Source of the DNA: Bacillota bacterium
GTDB lineage: Bacteria > Bacillota > UBA4882 > UBA8346
Assembly (NCBI GenBank): GCA_023401925.1
Contig: JAEXDA010000002.1
Span: 93,144 to 157,143, forward strand
Direction: 5' to 3'
Length of the DNA stretch: 64,000 nucleotides
Shown here: positions 44,298-53,859 of the stretch, in pieces
Layout of the letters: each line of letters begins with the position of its first letter
Numbering within the stretch: position 1 is the stretch's first letter
Notes under the pieces: generated by a model
The model's database searches: none
What the model saw: the letters and a program-made list of their open reading frames with translations, nothing else
What the model was told of the DNA's origin: nothing
Position numbers and translations under genes: made by a program

Positions 44298-45794
44298 TTG
44301 CGTTACTTTCTGGAAATGAAAAATATCAGTAAAGAATTGAACGGCAATAAGGTCCTAAATAATGTTAATATCGCTATTCCTGCCGGAAAAGTCCACGGAT
44401 TGGTCGGCGAGAACGGTGCCGGTAAGTCAACTTTAATGAAGATCCTGGCCGGGATCTATGCACCCGACGGTGGCGAAGTTTTCTTAAATAATGTCCCAAT
44501 CCGTAACTTCAATCCTAAAAATGCTCAGGAATTCGGGATTGCTATGATATTTCAGGAAACCAACCTTTTTCCCGATCTGAATGTGTGTGAAAATATTTTC
44601 ATCCGGCGGGAGCTTATGAAGAAACGATGCGGTCTTTCGTATCTTGATTGGGACAGTATGTATCGGGAAACCCGGGGTTATCTCGAATATTTCGGTTTGC
44701 CGATGGATCCGAAAACCCCCTTCAGCACTTTGAGCCTTGGCCACCAGAAATTCGTGGAAATCATTAAAGCGTTGGCCCATAAGGCTAAGATCATGATTAT
44801 GGATGAACCCACCGCGGCATTAACTGAAAATGAAATTGAATTGCTGTTCGAGGCGATCCGGGAAGTTAAGAAATTAGGCGTGATCACTATATTTATTTCC
44901 CACCGCTTAGAAGAAGTCATGAAGATCGCCGATAGTATTACGGTCTTAAGGAACGGGGCAGTCATTAAAACCGGCTGCATCGAAAAGATGAATCTTAGTC
45001 ATATCGTAAAAATGATGGCCGGCAAAGAGGTGGAGGATAGTTACCCGAAATTCGCCAAGAAGGCTGGAGAAGAAATCCTGCGTGTGGAGAATCTGGGTTT
45101 TGCAAAACGGATTGATCATATCAATTTTTCACTCAGAAAAGGAGAAATACTCGGGATAACCGGGCTTAGCGGAGCCGGAAAGAGAACACTTGCAAAAACT
45201 CTTTTCGGCATCAACACCCCTTATACGGGTTCAATATTTATCGAGGAACGCCCGGTAAAAATAACTTCCCCCCGGATTGCGATCGCTAGTGGCCTATGTT
45301 ACGTAGCCGGAGTGGGAAATCAGGAGTCCTTGGTCCAGGCGATGTCCATCGCTGAAAACATTACACTTACTAATTTAGAAAGGGTATCCCATCAAGGAAT
45401 TCTTTTTCGCAAACAGGAAATGGATGCCGCTGGGGATTTCGCCAAAAGGCTGGAGATTACCGAGAATCCTTCGGAATTGGTTGGGAATTTAAGCGGCGGC
45501 AATCAAAAAAAGGTGGGATTGGCCAAATGGTTGTTTGCCAATTCCCGGGTGTTGATATTCGATGAACCTACCAGCGGGGTCGATATCAGCACCAAAGTTG
45601 ATGTTTATAATATTATCAATGAATTGGTACGTTCCGGTGCTGCGGTAATCATGATCTCCTCCGATTTGAACGAGCTGCGGGGAATGTGCGACCGCATCGT
45701 AGTTATGTATAATGGAACCATTTGCAAAAGCTTTTTAAAAGAAGAGGCGACCAAGGAGAATATCTTGTATTTTGCCTCCGGTGCCATTAAATAA
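44298..45794 (+). CDS. Sugar ABC transporter ATPase, RbsA type (first of two)
   Basis: 498 residues with two fused ATPase domains. Domain 1: G-E-N-G-A-G-K-S-T (Walker A), L-S-L-G-H-Q (signature), I-M-I-M-D-E-P-T-A-A (Walker B). Domain 2: G-L-S-G-A-G-K-R-T, L-S-G-G-N-Q-K-K, L-I-F-D-E-P-T-S-G. The second Walker A has R where S/T is usual. It would power import of rhamnose or a related sugar. A second gene of the same type lies 520 bases downstream, so one of the two is redundant or serves another transporter. TTG start after AAGGGGG. Confidence 0.9.
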   Translation: MRYFLEMKNISKELNGNKVLNNVNIAIPAGKVHGLVGENGAGKSTLMKILAGIYAPDGGEVFLNNVPIRNFNPKNAQEFGIAMIFQETNLFPDLNVCENIFIRRELMKKRCGLSYLDWDSMYRETRGYLEYFGLPMDPKTPFSTLSLGHQKFVEIIKALAHKAKIMIMDEPTAALTENEIELLFEAIREVKKLGVITIFISHRLEEVMKIADSITVLRNGAVIKTGCIEKMNLSHIVKMMAGKEVEDSYPKFAKKAGEEILRVENLGFAKRIDHINFSLRKGEILGITGLSGAGKRTLAKTLFGINTPYTGSIFIEERPVKITSPRIAIASGLCYVAGVGNQESLVQAMSIAENITLTNLERVSHQGILFRKQEMDAAGDFAKRLEITENPSELVGNLSGGNQKKVGLAKWLFANSRVLIFDEPTSGVDISTKVDVYNIINELVRSGAAVIMISSDLNELRGMCDRIVVMYNGTICKSFLKEEATKENILYFASGAIK

Positions 45795-45891
45795 TATTCA
45801 ATCGTAGTAATTTTTGGTTATTGATTATCGTTACAACCAGCCCAGGGCTGGTACTTTTATTTCTCCATTCTGTGTCATGAGAATCATAGCT

Positions 45892-45939
45892 AGTAAAACG
45901 TTCTCTAAATAACTACTCAATGATTGTGAACGTTTTACT
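45892..45939. repeat. 12-bp inverted repeat (hairpin 1)
   Basis: AGTAAAACGTTC at 45892-45903 and its exact reverse complement at 45928-45939, with a 24-base loop. No T-run follows directly. It may be an mRNA hairpin or a regulator site. Confidence 0.6.
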
Positions 45940-45941
45940 TA

Positions 45942-45996
45942 AGTAGAGCGTATCTTCCCCATTTCTGATTGCCATTTATTTACGATACGCTCTACT
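45942..45996. repeat. 13-bp inverted repeat (hairpin 2)
   Basis: AGTAGAGCGTATC at 45942-45954 and its exact reverse complement at 45984-45996, with a 29-base loop. It stands two bases after hairpin 1. Confidence 0.6.
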
Positions 45997-46313
45997 AATT
46001 TGCTCCGAAATTCTTTCGGATGTTCTTTTGTGTTTGTTGGTGATTGGTTAATCTTCCTCCATTCCTTCTATACTTTTAAGACTCTCTCGCTGTTTTTATT
46101 CATTCCAATAAAGCCACGGAAATATTTCAGTTTAAAGAAGGATATTTTAAAAAAATGTAAAATATAAATAATACAAGAACGAACACAAACGGAACTAAAA
46201 ATAATATACTTTAAACCTTGATAATCAAAAAAACATCGATTGGAGTTTTTGGGCTTCAAGGGATAGAGGTGAGTTTTTAAGGCCCAGATCGATAAAAGAA
46301 CGGAGGAGAGAAA

Positions 46314-47837
46314 TTGTCTGATTACATATTGGAACTCCGGGGAATTACCAAAACTTTTCCGGGAGTAAAGGCCTTAAGCGATGTGCATTTTGAATTAAAA
46401 CGCGGGGAAATTCATGCGTTGATGGGGGAAAACGGTGCTGGAAAATCGACTTTTATTAAGATTATCACCGGCGTACATCAGCCGGACCAAGGTGACATCC
46501 TTTTAAAAAACCAAAAAGTAGTCTTCAAAAACCCAAATGATGCAGAAGATGCGGGGATTGCTGCCATTTACCAGCATGTAACTTGTTACCCCGATTTAAC
46601 GGTTACTGAAAATATTTTTATGGGCCATGAAACGGTACAAAAACGCACGCAGCGTATTTTGTGGAAACAAATGCATCAGGAGGCCAAAAGACTATTGGCG
46701 GAGCTAGGAGTGGAGATCGATCCCAAAACTCAAATGGGTGCGTTGAGTGTAGCCCAACAGCAAACGGTGGAGATCGCCAAAGCATTATCCACCCGTGCTT
46801 CGATCATCATTATGGATGAACCGACATCCGCATTAACCAAACGCGAAAGTGAAGAACTGTACCGTATTACCGAACGGCTTCGGAATAATGGCGTCTCCTT
46901 GATTTTCATTTCCCACCGGATGGAGGATATGTACAGGTTGGCCGACAGAGTGACGGCGCTTAGGGATGGACAGTATATCGGAACTTGGAACGTGAAGGAA
47001 ATATCCAGTGAAAAATTGATTGTTGCCATGGTGGGCCGGGAAATCACCCAATTGTTTCCCCAAAGAACCGGAACTATCGGTGAAGAATTGTTGGAAGTAA
47101 AGGGGCTTGGTAAGACCGGATATTTTAACGACATCTCTTTCGTTTTGCGCCGGGGAGAAATTTTGGGACTGACCGGTCTGGTCGGCGCGGGAAGAAGTGA
47201 ATTATGTCAGGCGATTTTTGGGGTCTTCCCCTACGATAAGGGTCAGATCTATCTGGAAGGGAAAAAGGTAACCATCAATAATCCGTTAACCGCTATGGAC
47301 CTGGGTATTGGCTATCTTCCCGAAGATCGGCAAATGCAAGGATTGGTGTTGAAATGGGCAATCGACCGGAATATTACGTTGCCTGTATTAAGAAAACTTT
47401 CCCGGATGGGCTGGCTTAATGACCGGAAGGAAGCGGAATTGGCGCAAAGACTGTGTGAGAAAATGCTGGTGAAAGCGAAGAGCATTTTTGATTCCGCGGA
47501 TTCTTTGTCCGGGGGTAATCAACAGAAGGTGCTGATAGCCAAGGTATTGACGGCGGCTGTTAAAGTTATCATTCTTGACGAACCCACGAAAGGAATTGAT
47601 GTGGGAGCCAAGGCTGCCATTTATGAAATTATCAGGGATTTGGCCCGTGGGGGGTATGGGATTATCATGATTTCCTCTGAGATGCCGGAAGTTCTCGGCA
47701 TGAGTGACCGGATTATGGTTATGCGAGAAGGAAGAATCACCAGGATATTGGATTGTAAGGAGGCCACTCAGGAAAATATCCTTGAAGCCGCTATGGCAAG
47801 CCGGGCTGATGGTCATGCCACTCAAGCCGCAGTATAA
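46314..47837 (+). CDS. Sugar ABC transporter ATPase, RbsA/RhaT type (second of two)
   Basis: 507 residues, two ATPase domains. Domain 1: G-E-N-G-A-G-K-S-T, L-S-V-A-Q-Q-Q, I-I-I-M-D-E-P-T-S-A. Domain 2: G-L-V-G-A-G-R-S-E, the usual degenerate Walker A of RbsA proteins, L-S-G-G-N-Q-Q-K and V-I-I-L-D-E-P-T-K-G. It is 18 bases from the permease gene, so this is the ATPase most likely to serve the rhamnose permeases (the Rhizobium RhaT role). TTG start after GGAGGAG. Confidence 0.92.
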   Translation: MSDYILELRGITKTFPGVKALSDVHFELKRGEIHALMGENGAGKSTFIKIITGVHQPDQGDILLKNQKVVFKNPNDAEDAGIAAIYQHVTCYPDLTVTENIFMGHETVQKRTQRILWKQMHQEAKRLLAELGVEIDPKTQMGALSVAQQQTVEIAKALSTRASIIIMDEPTSALTKRESEELYRITERLRNNGVSLIFISHRMEDMYRLADRVTALRDGQYIGTWNVKEISSEKLIVAMVGREITQLFPQRTGTIGEELLEVKGLGKTGYFNDISFVLRRGEILGLTGLVGAGRSELCQAIFGVFPYDKGQIYLEGKKVTINNPLTAMDLGIGYLPEDRQMQGLVLKWAIDRNITLPVLRKLSRMGWLNDRKEAELAQRLCEKMLVKAKSIFDSADSLSGGNQQKVLIAKVLTAAVKVIILDEPTKGIDVGAKAAIYEIIRDLARGGYGIIMISSEMPEVLGMSDRIMVMREGRITRILDCKEATQENILEAAMASRADGHATQAAV

Positions 47838-47855
47838 AAAGGGAGTGGGAAGTCT

Positions 47856-48863
47856 ATGGAAGAAAAAATTTTGAATAAAACGCTGTTCAGTGTGAAAATC
47901 TCTCGGTTTAGGGAACTTGGTTTGCTGGGATTTATCATTATTCTCGCTCTTTTAGTACAATCCCGCAATGCGAGTTTTCTGACGATTGAAAACCTCAAAG
48001 ACTTGAGCATTAATACTGCTATTTTAAGCATTCTTGCCGTTGGCATGATGTTGGTGATTGTAACCCGGGGGATTGATCTTTCCATCGGAGCGACCTTGGC
48101 ATTATCAGGTATGATCACTGCCATGATGGTCAGTGTCAACCCGGGATTATCTCCGGTACTGCTGATTTTGTTTGGAACCCTAATCGGGCTGCTTTGCGGG
48201 AGTGTTTTAGGCCTTTTGGTATCCAGGTGGGGCATCCTTCCGATTATCGCCTCTCTGGGTATGATGAACATCTTTCGGGGATTAACCTTTATCGTCAGTA
48301 AGGGAAAGTGGATCAGCGCTTATCAGATGTCTTCCGGATTCAAAGGCATTGCCACCGGATCGTTTCTGGGCATCAATAACCTGGTTGTAACCGCCATTAT
48401 CATTTATGTGATTTTCTACTACTTTATCAACTATACCCGGACCGGCAGACAGATATACGCGGTGGGAAGCAATCCTGATTCGGCTAAAATTAGCGGAATC
48501 AATACCAACAAGATTTTATTGCTGGTTTACGCCATTATGGGAGCCTTGGCGGGATTGGCCGGAGTGTTGTGGGTGTCCCGGTTTGCTTCAGCACAAAATG
48601 ACACCGGAATGGGGTACGAAATGAATGTTATTGCCGCCTGCGTTTTGGGAGGAGTGAGCATTGCCGGGGGAGCGGGAAAGGTTTCCGGGATAATTCTCGG
48701 TTCTCTGCTGTTGGGAATTTTAAATAATGCCTTGCCGCTGATTAAAGTATCTCCCTTCTGGCAACAGGCCATTCAAGGCATTATTATTCTAGTCGCTGTG
48801 ATAACCAATGTCCTGGTAAAGCGAGGCGTCGACTGGAGCAATCTCATGAGGAGGAAAATATAG
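47856..48863 (+). CDS. rhaP: Sugar ABC transporter permease, RhaP-like
   Basis: 335 residues with about eight to ten helices, of the RbsC/RhaP permease family: G-M-M-L-V-I-V-T-R-G-I-D-L-S-I-G-A-T-L-A-L-S, A-V-G-S-N-P-D-S-A-K-I-S-G-I and A-A-C-V-L-G-G-V-S-I-A-G-G-A-G. It forms a channel with the next protein. The symbol follows the Rhizobium rhamnose transporter nomenclature and rests on context. ATG after GGGAGTGGGA. Confidence 0.85.
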   Translation: MEEKILNKTLFSVKISRFRELGLLGFIIILALLVQSRNASFLTIENLKDLSINTAILSILAVGMMLVIVTRGIDLSIGATLALSGMITAMMVSVNPGLSPVLLILFGTLIGLLCGSVLGLLVSRWGILPIIASLGMMNIFRGLTFIVSKGKWISAYQMSSGFKGIATGSFLGINNLVVTAIIIYVIFYYFINYTRTGRQIYAVGSNPDSAKISGINTNKILLLVYAIMGALAGLAGVLWVSRFASAQNDTGMGYEMNVIAACVLGGVSIAGGAGKVSGIILGSLLLGILNNALPLIKVSPFWQQAIQGIIILVAVITNVLVKRGVDWSNLMRRKI

Positions 48864-48866
48864 GCC

Positions 48867-49862
48867 ATGGAACCGAAGACCATAATTTCCCATAAGGAAT
48901 TTGACTTGAAAGATTTTTTCTTCCAGTGGGAATGGATGCTGATGGTAATCTTCATCATTGTCAACATCATCAATATGATTCTTTCACCTTATTATTTGAA
49001 CGGAAGCGGTTTACTGGGTGCGACCAATACCTTCTTGGACAAAGCCTTTATCGTACTGCCGATGGTTTATATTCTTATTCTGGGAGATATTGATATTTCG
49101 GTTGGTTCCACGGTGGCCTTATCGGCTGTTGTTATGGCGGTGACCTACAATATGGGCGTCCCGATGGGGCTGGCTATGGTGCTTTGTTTGGCCGTGGGAA
49201 CCTTGTGCGGCCTTTTCAACGGACTGATTATTGTTAGGTTTAAAGAGTTATCGGCAGTGATTGTTACTCTTTCCACCATGATCATTTACCGGGGAATCGC
49301 CTATATTATACTGGAAGATAGGGCAGCGGGCCAATTTCCGGGTTGGTATACCTACTTGGGCTGGGGAGATATCGAAGGCATTCCCTTTGTTTTGGTGATA
49401 TTTGCGATATGTGCGGTGATTTTTGGTATATTGCTTCATAAGACCACTTTTGGCAGGCGGGTTTTTGCAATGGGTAACAATATTACGGCCAGTCGTTTTT
49501 CTGGGATTCAAGTGGACCTTATGAAGGTGATCATCTTCACCTTGGCAGGTTTAATGTCCGGGGTGACGGCATTGTTTCTTACTTCCCGGATGGGTAGTAC
49601 CCGGCCCAATGTTGCGCTCGGCTATGAATTAGACGTAATCGCCATGGCCGTCCTGGGGGGGATCAGCACTGCCGGAGGCAAGGGACGTATGATTGGGGCG
49701 ATCATTGCCATTTTCTTAATCGGTTTTCTCCGTTACGGCCTGGGGCTGGTCAATGTTCCAGCCCAAGTTTTATTGGTGGTTATTGGACTATTACTGATTT
49801 TTGCAGTAGTAATTCCCAATCTTAAATTGAATATCGGCAAGGTCAAAAAGAATTTGAAATGA
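48867..49862 (+). CDS. rhaQ: Sugar ABC transporter permease, RhaQ-like
   Basis: 331 residues of the same permease family: I-L-G-D-I-D-I-S-V-G-S-T-V-A-L-S, A-M-G-N-N-I-T-A-S-R-F-S-G-I and M-A-V-L-G-G-I-S-T-A-G-G-K-G. It starts three bases after the RhaP-like stop with AGGAGGAAAA inside that gene's end. Two different permeases, as in the Rhizobium RhaPQ system, argue for the rhamnose type rather than ribose (one RbsC). Confidence 0.86.
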   Translation: MEPKTIISHKEFDLKDFFFQWEWMLMVIFIIVNIINMILSPYYLNGSGLLGATNTFLDKAFIVLPMVYILILGDIDISVGSTVALSAVVMAVTYNMGVPMGLAMVLCLAVGTLCGLFNGLIIVRFKELSAVIVTLSTMIIYRGIAYIILEDRAAGQFPGWYTYLGWGDIEGIPFVLVIFAICAVIFGILLHKTTFGRRVFAMGNNITASRFSGIQVDLMKVIIFTLAGLMSGVTALFLTSRMGSTRPNVALGYELDVIAMAVLGGISTAGGKGRMIGAIIAIFLIGFLRYGLGLVNVPAQVLLVVIGLLLIFAVVIPNLKLNIGKVKKNLK

Positions 49863-50052
49863 ATCGAAATTTGCAGGTCGCGAAAAGTATAAGACAGTCG
49901 CCGGCAGCCTGTGTGAATATTCATCTCGATTACTAAATACGGGATTAATATTTGAACCAAATATGATATGTTGGATATAAGACTATAAAAATTTACATTA
50001 CCCACAGACTGCTAGACTGTTTTATATAAAAAAACAAGGGGGGAAAGTAGTT

Positions 50053-51060
50053 GTGAAAAGGTTTTTAAGTGTCGTTATCAGCTTGGCATTGGTTCTGGTA
50101 CTCCTTGGAGGATCCATTTATGGCGCAGCACAGAAACGTTATGCAATCATCTTCAAGAATACCGGGAATCCCTATGGTGAAAAAATTATGGAAGGCTTTA
50201 AAAAGGCCATCGCCGAACTGGGCGGTCAAGCTATTTTGAAGGCTCCCGACCAACCCACTGTGGAAGCTCAAATTCAAATGATCGAAGAATTGATTGCTCA
50301 ACGGGTGGACGCGATTGCCATATCCGGTAATGATCCGGACGCACTGCAACCGGTGTTGACCAAGGCGCTGAAACAAGGAATCAAAGTGTTGTCTTTTGAC
50401 TCGGCTGTAAATCAGCAAAGCCGGATGGTTCATGTCAATCAGGCCGACTCCGAGCGAATCGGGCGGATTGAAATTCAAGCCGTCGCTCAAATGATCGGAG
50501 GTAACGGCCAGATTGCTGTTTTGAGCGCTACCTCCCAGGCTACCAACCAGAACACCTGGATCGAGTACATGAAGGATGAATTGAAAAAACCCCAATATAA
50601 AAAGATTCAACTGGTGAAAGTGACATACGGCGATGACTTAAGAGACAAGAGCGTATCCGAAACCGAGGCGTTGCTCAAAACTTATCCCGATCTAAAGGCA
50701 ATTATCGCTCCTACCACCGTCGGTATTGCTGCAGCCGGGAAAGTTCTTACCGATAAAGGCTTAAAAGGGAAAGTACACTTGACTGGCCTGGGACTGCCCA
50801 GTGAAATGGCTGACTATATCGAAAGCGGCATTTGCGAGTGGATGTACTTGTGGAATCCGATTGATGTAGGTTATCTTACCGGATATGCTGCGAATGCTTT
50901 AGTCAAAAAGACGATTACCGGTAAAGCCGGACAATCTTTTAAAGCAGGTAAACTAGGTGTTAAAAAGGTTGTTCAAGTCGGTAAGGGTACCGAGATTATG
51001 CTGGGCGATCCTTTCAAATTCGACAAAACCAATATCGGTGAGTGGAAGAAAGTTTATTAG
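50053..51060 (+). CDS. rhaS: Sugar ABC transporter substrate-binding protein, RhaS-like
   Basis: 335 residues of the periplasmic-binding-protein type I fold: Y-A-I-I-F-K-N-T-G-N-P-Y-G, V-D-A-I-A-I-S-G-N-D-P-D-A, V-L-S-F-D-S-A-V, I-I-A-P-T-T-V-G-I and G-L-G-L-P-S-E-M. The signal peptide (about 1-25) ends G-S-I-Y-G-A-A-Q with no lipobox cysteine. It should capture L-rhamnose for the upstream permeases. GTG start; a gap of 190 bases from the RhaQ-like gene holds a weak promoter candidate (TTGAAC at 49952, TATAAG near 49976). A strong terminator follows. The name matches Rhizobium RhaS, not the E. coli regulator of that name. Confidence 0.88.
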   Translation: MKRFLSVVISLALVLVLLGGSIYGAAQKRYAIIFKNTGNPYGEKIMEGFKKAIAELGGQAILKAPDQPTVEAQIQMIEELIAQRVDAIAISGNDPDALQPVLTKALKQGIKVLSFDSAVNQQSRMVHVNQADSERIGRIEIQAVAQMIGGNGQIAVLSATSQATNQNTWIEYMKDELKKPQYKKIQLVKVTYGDDLRDKSVSETEALLKTYPDLKAIIAPTTVGIAAAGKVLTDKGLKGKVHLTGLGLPSEMADYIESGICEWMYLWNPIDVGYLTGYAANALVKKTITGKAGQSFKAGKLGVKKVVQVGKGTEIMLGDPFKFDKTNIGEWKKVY

Positions 51061-51086
51061 TTGATAGGTTGGAATACCAGGAAAAG

Positions 51087-51145
51087 GGGCTGTCCCAAAA
51101 ATTGTGCGATGGGCACGAATTTACCTTTGGGAAAGCCCTTTTTTT
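51087..51145 (+). terminator. Intrinsic terminator after the RhaS-like gene
   Basis: GGGCTGTCCCAAA (51087-51099) pairs with TTTGGGAAAGCCC (51126-51138) at 12 of 13 positions and is followed by seven T. It ends the rhamnose transporter transcript. Confidence 0.88.
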
Positions 51146-51205
51146 ATGACGGAATCCTTTAGATTAGGGAGTTAGTCTATCTCGACCTGGATTGGATGGT
51201 CATCG

Positions 51206-51757
51206 TTATTTTTCTTCTCTTGCCTCTCCCTCTAGCTCTCGTGCCGAAATTATCACGATATCACGGACCGGAACGTCCTGGAAATATTGAAAATAGTCGG
51301 TGGGTTCTTCGGCTATCTTATCGGCTACGTCCATCCCCTCGACCACTCTGCCGAAAACACAATACCCAAAACCGGCGGCCGAATCATTTTGATGATCCAA
51401 ATAGTTGTTGTCCACTAAATTAATAAAAAATTCCGAAGTAGCGCTGTCCACAACCTGGGTGCGGGCCATGGCGAGGGTGCCGCGCAAATTGGAAAGACCG
51501 TTTCCCGCTTCGTTAACAATGGGGGGAAAACCGTTTTTTTGAGCCATTCCGGAAGTAAACCCTCCGCATTGGACCATGAAATTGGGAATGACCCGGTGAA
51601 ATAAGGTGGCATCGTAAAATTTTTCGCGGGTATAGCGTAGAAAATTTTCCACCGTAAGGGGAGCTTTGTCAGAAAATAATTCGACACGGATGTCTCCAAG
51701 GGTGGTTTCCAGAATAACTTGGGGATATTGAGGTGCTGAAGAATTTTGATTGGCCAT
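51206..51757 (-). CDS. ppiB: Cyclophilin-type peptidyl-prolyl cis-trans isomerase
   Basis: 183 residues, the whole protein being a cyclophilin domain: F-Y-D-A-T-L-F-H-R-V-I-P-N-F-M-V-Q-C-G-G (active site), G-T-L-A-M-A-R and F-F-I-N-L-V-D-N-N-Y-L-D. It speeds proline isomerisation in protein folding. No signal peptide, so cytoplasmic. The start follows AAAGGAG. Single gene, convergent with the RhaS-like gene. Confidence 0.92.
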   Translation of the reverse strand: MANQNSSAPQYPQVILETTLGDIRVELFSDKAPLTVENFLRYTREKFYDATLFHRVIPNFMVQCGGFTSGMAQKNGFPPIVNEAGNGLSNLRGTLAMARTQVVDSATSEFFINLVDNNYLDHQNDSAAGFGYCVFGRVVEGMDVADKIAEEPTDYFQYFQDVPVRDIVIISARELEGEAREEK

Positions 51758-51810
51758 TTTTTTCTCCTTTGGATTTTAATATTCGATGCGTGCTGAAGAT
51801 ACCATTGAAT

Positions 51811-53859
51811 TTAGATTTTGAACTGGGAGACCAAAGCGCTGAGACGTTCGGCGCTTTTCTCCGTATCATACATCTGTTTTTGGACTACCATGACTTTTTC
51901 CACAATGACCGAGGTTTTTTCGGCGATATTTTGGGTGCCTGCGGCTCCTTCGTTTACGGTAATGGCGACATTATTGATGGAGACATTGATTTCGGTGATA
52001 ATGCCGATTAATTCCTGGATGGTGGCATTGAAGTCACGAAGGATGGTTTCGATTGATTTTGTATCCGTACTATATAATTCCCCGGTTTTGACCAAATCCC
52101 TATAATTTATGATCACCTGGCTGTCGATAAATTCCAAAACCTTCGCTGAACTGGCAGAGAGATCTTCAACCGATTTTACCACAGTTTTGGTAACCTTTTG
52201 AATTTCATCGACGGTTTTTTTGGAATCATCAGCCAAAGCCCTCACTTCATCCGCTACCACTGCAAAGCCTCTCCCCAAATCCCCGGCCCGGGCAGCTTCA
52301 ATAGCAGCGTTAAGGGCCAACAAATTGGTTTGAGAAGTGATTTGCATGATCGAGTCGGAGAGGACATTGATTTTTTCAACGGCTTTGGACTGCTCAATCA
52401 CGGATTCCATTTCTTCTTTGGTTTCCGTATAAACACTTTGGGCCTTTTGCTCAGAAGTTAAAGCCCCATTTTTTAATTCATCGGCATTATTGCTTATTTG
52501 CGCCAGGGCCTGGACACTCTCTTGCGCTTTATTCCCCATTGCCTCAATCGCTTTTTGAACCTCCTGAGAGGAAGCATTCATTTCCTCCGCTGAAGCCGAT
52601 GCTTCTTCCATACCCGCCGAGAGTTGCTCGACAGTGGCTGATGTATCATCCGTTTGCGTCATTAAAGTCAACATTTCGGAATTGACATTGCTCACGGAAT
52701 TTTTGATGTTTAGGAATTCTCCCACGACTCCCTGCACGATTTCGCGAATGGAGCGCTGCATTGTATGGATGGCTTTTGCCATAGCGCCGATTTCATCATT
52801 TCGGTTTAAGGCTGATAATGGAAGATCGATGCTGAAATCGCCGGTGGCCATTCTTTCAAGGTGTCTTCTGGATAAATCGATTGGATTAATCAAGGAGCGG
52901 GTAATCATCATAATTAAAATTGCCGATATGATCGTGAAGAGAAGGGTAATGATGATAAAAATGATCAGCATCCCTGTTAGGGGAGACATTAATTCCGATT
53001 CGGGAGCGGTAATCGCCAGCGACCATTTGGAGTCATATATCCCTTTGACTCGGGAATAGACTATATATTTATTGATATTTTGATAGACATAACGATCAAT
53101 GCCGGTATTATTTTGAATCATGGCCGTGAAAACTCTTTTGAGATTTTTATCGGCCTTATGGTCCTTCACGGGGTTTAATTGCATAATCAAATTCTTTTGG
53201 GGATGGACGATAATCAGGCCGTCGCCATTGATCATATAGGCGTAACCGGTTTTTGCAATTTTAATTGAGGTAATCATTTTTTGGATTTCATCGACTTGGA
53301 TGATTCCGGCGACGATCCCTATCATTTGGCCGTCTTTTTTTACAGGGGCCGCAACTACAACTACTTGGTAGCCGGTAGTTTTTGATATCAGGGGGTCGGA
53401 GATTACCGTTTTTCCGGTAGCCATCAATCTTTTAAAATAAGCTCTGTCAGCGATATTCGCTGTGTTCCCCAAGGTTGTGAAATAACTGCCCGATAAATCC
53501 GAATAAAAAAGCATCACATACATGGAGTTTTGGCGGGCCACAGGGGTTAACTGTTCTAAAATGACTGATGGATTGCCACCGGCATTTTTGATGGAAGGAG
53601 AATTGGCAAGGACGTTAATCTCAGCCTTGCGGGCATCAAGCCATAACCCTACGGATTGGCCATAGGACTTTGCAAGGGATGTAGTGTTGGTTTCAAAATT
53701 ACGAACCAAAATTCGCCGGGCATTGAGATAATTAATCAATGATAGTCCACTTAAAGCAAGGATTAAAATTGCAATCACAAGGACTGTTAATTTGGTTTTG
53801 ATGCTTTTGGCGGAGAAAAATTTTTGCAGATCTTCGATTCGTTTTTTTATATCATTCAT
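51811..53859 (-). CDS. Methyl-accepting chemotaxis protein with extracellular Cache domain
   Basis: 682 residues. Helix 1 lies at about 20-45, an extracellular dCache-like sensor at about 46-290 (F-T-T-L-G-N-T-A-N-I-A-D-R-A-Y-F, D-P-L-I-S-K-T-T-G-Y), helix 2 at about 293-320 and then a HAMP region. The cytoplasmic signalling hairpin has tip I-T-S-Q-T-N-L-L-A-L-N-A-A-I-E-A-A-R-A-G. It passes ligand signals to CheA. AAGGAGG precedes ATG 53859. Its ligand is unknown; it is divergent from recQ and alone, so it is an orphan receptor served by chemotaxis genes elsewhere, perhaps including the cheR at 565. Confidence 0.93.
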   Translation of the reverse strand: MNDIKKRIEDLQKFFSAKSIKTKLTVLVIAILILALSGLSLINYLNARRILVRNFETNTTSLAKSYGQSVGLWLDARKAEINVLANSPSIKNAGGNPSVILEQLTPVARQNSMYVMLFYSDLSGSYFTTLGNTANIADRAYFKRLMATGKTVISDPLISKTTGYQVVVVAAPVKKDGQMIGIVAGIIQVDEIQKMITSIKIAKTGYAYMINGDGLIIVHPQKNLIMQLNPVKDHKADKNLKRVFTAMIQNNTGIDRYVYQNINKYIVYSRVKGIYDSKWSLAITAPESELMSPLTGMLIIFIIITLLFTIISAILIMMITRSLINPIDLSRRHLERMATGDFSIDLPLSALNRNDEIGAMAKAIHTMQRSIREIVQGVVGEFLNIKNSVSNVNSEMLTLMTQTDDTSATVEQLSAGMEEASASAEEMNASSQEVQKAIEAMGNKAQESVQALAQISNNADELKNGALTSEQKAQSVYTETKEEMESVIEQSKAVEKINVLSDSIMQITSQTNLLALNAAIEAARAGDLGRGFAVVADEVRALADDSKKTVDEIQKVTKTVVKSVEDLSASSAKVLEFIDSQVIINYRDLVKTGELYSTDTKSIETILRDFNATIQELIGIITEINVSINNVAITVNEGAAGTQNIAEKTSVIVEKVMVVQKQMYDTEKSAERLSALVSQFKI

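Larger units (their letters stand above)
45795..46313. other. Intergenic region between the two ATPase genes
   Basis: 519 bases without a gene. It holds three hairpin-forming repeats: 45892-45939, 45942-45996 and a short one at 46006-46021 (CCGAAATTCTTTCGG). It is A/T-rich afterwards, with ACGAACACAAACGG at 46179-46192. The length and structure suggest a regulatory or processing boundary inside the transporter genes. Confidence 0.6.
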
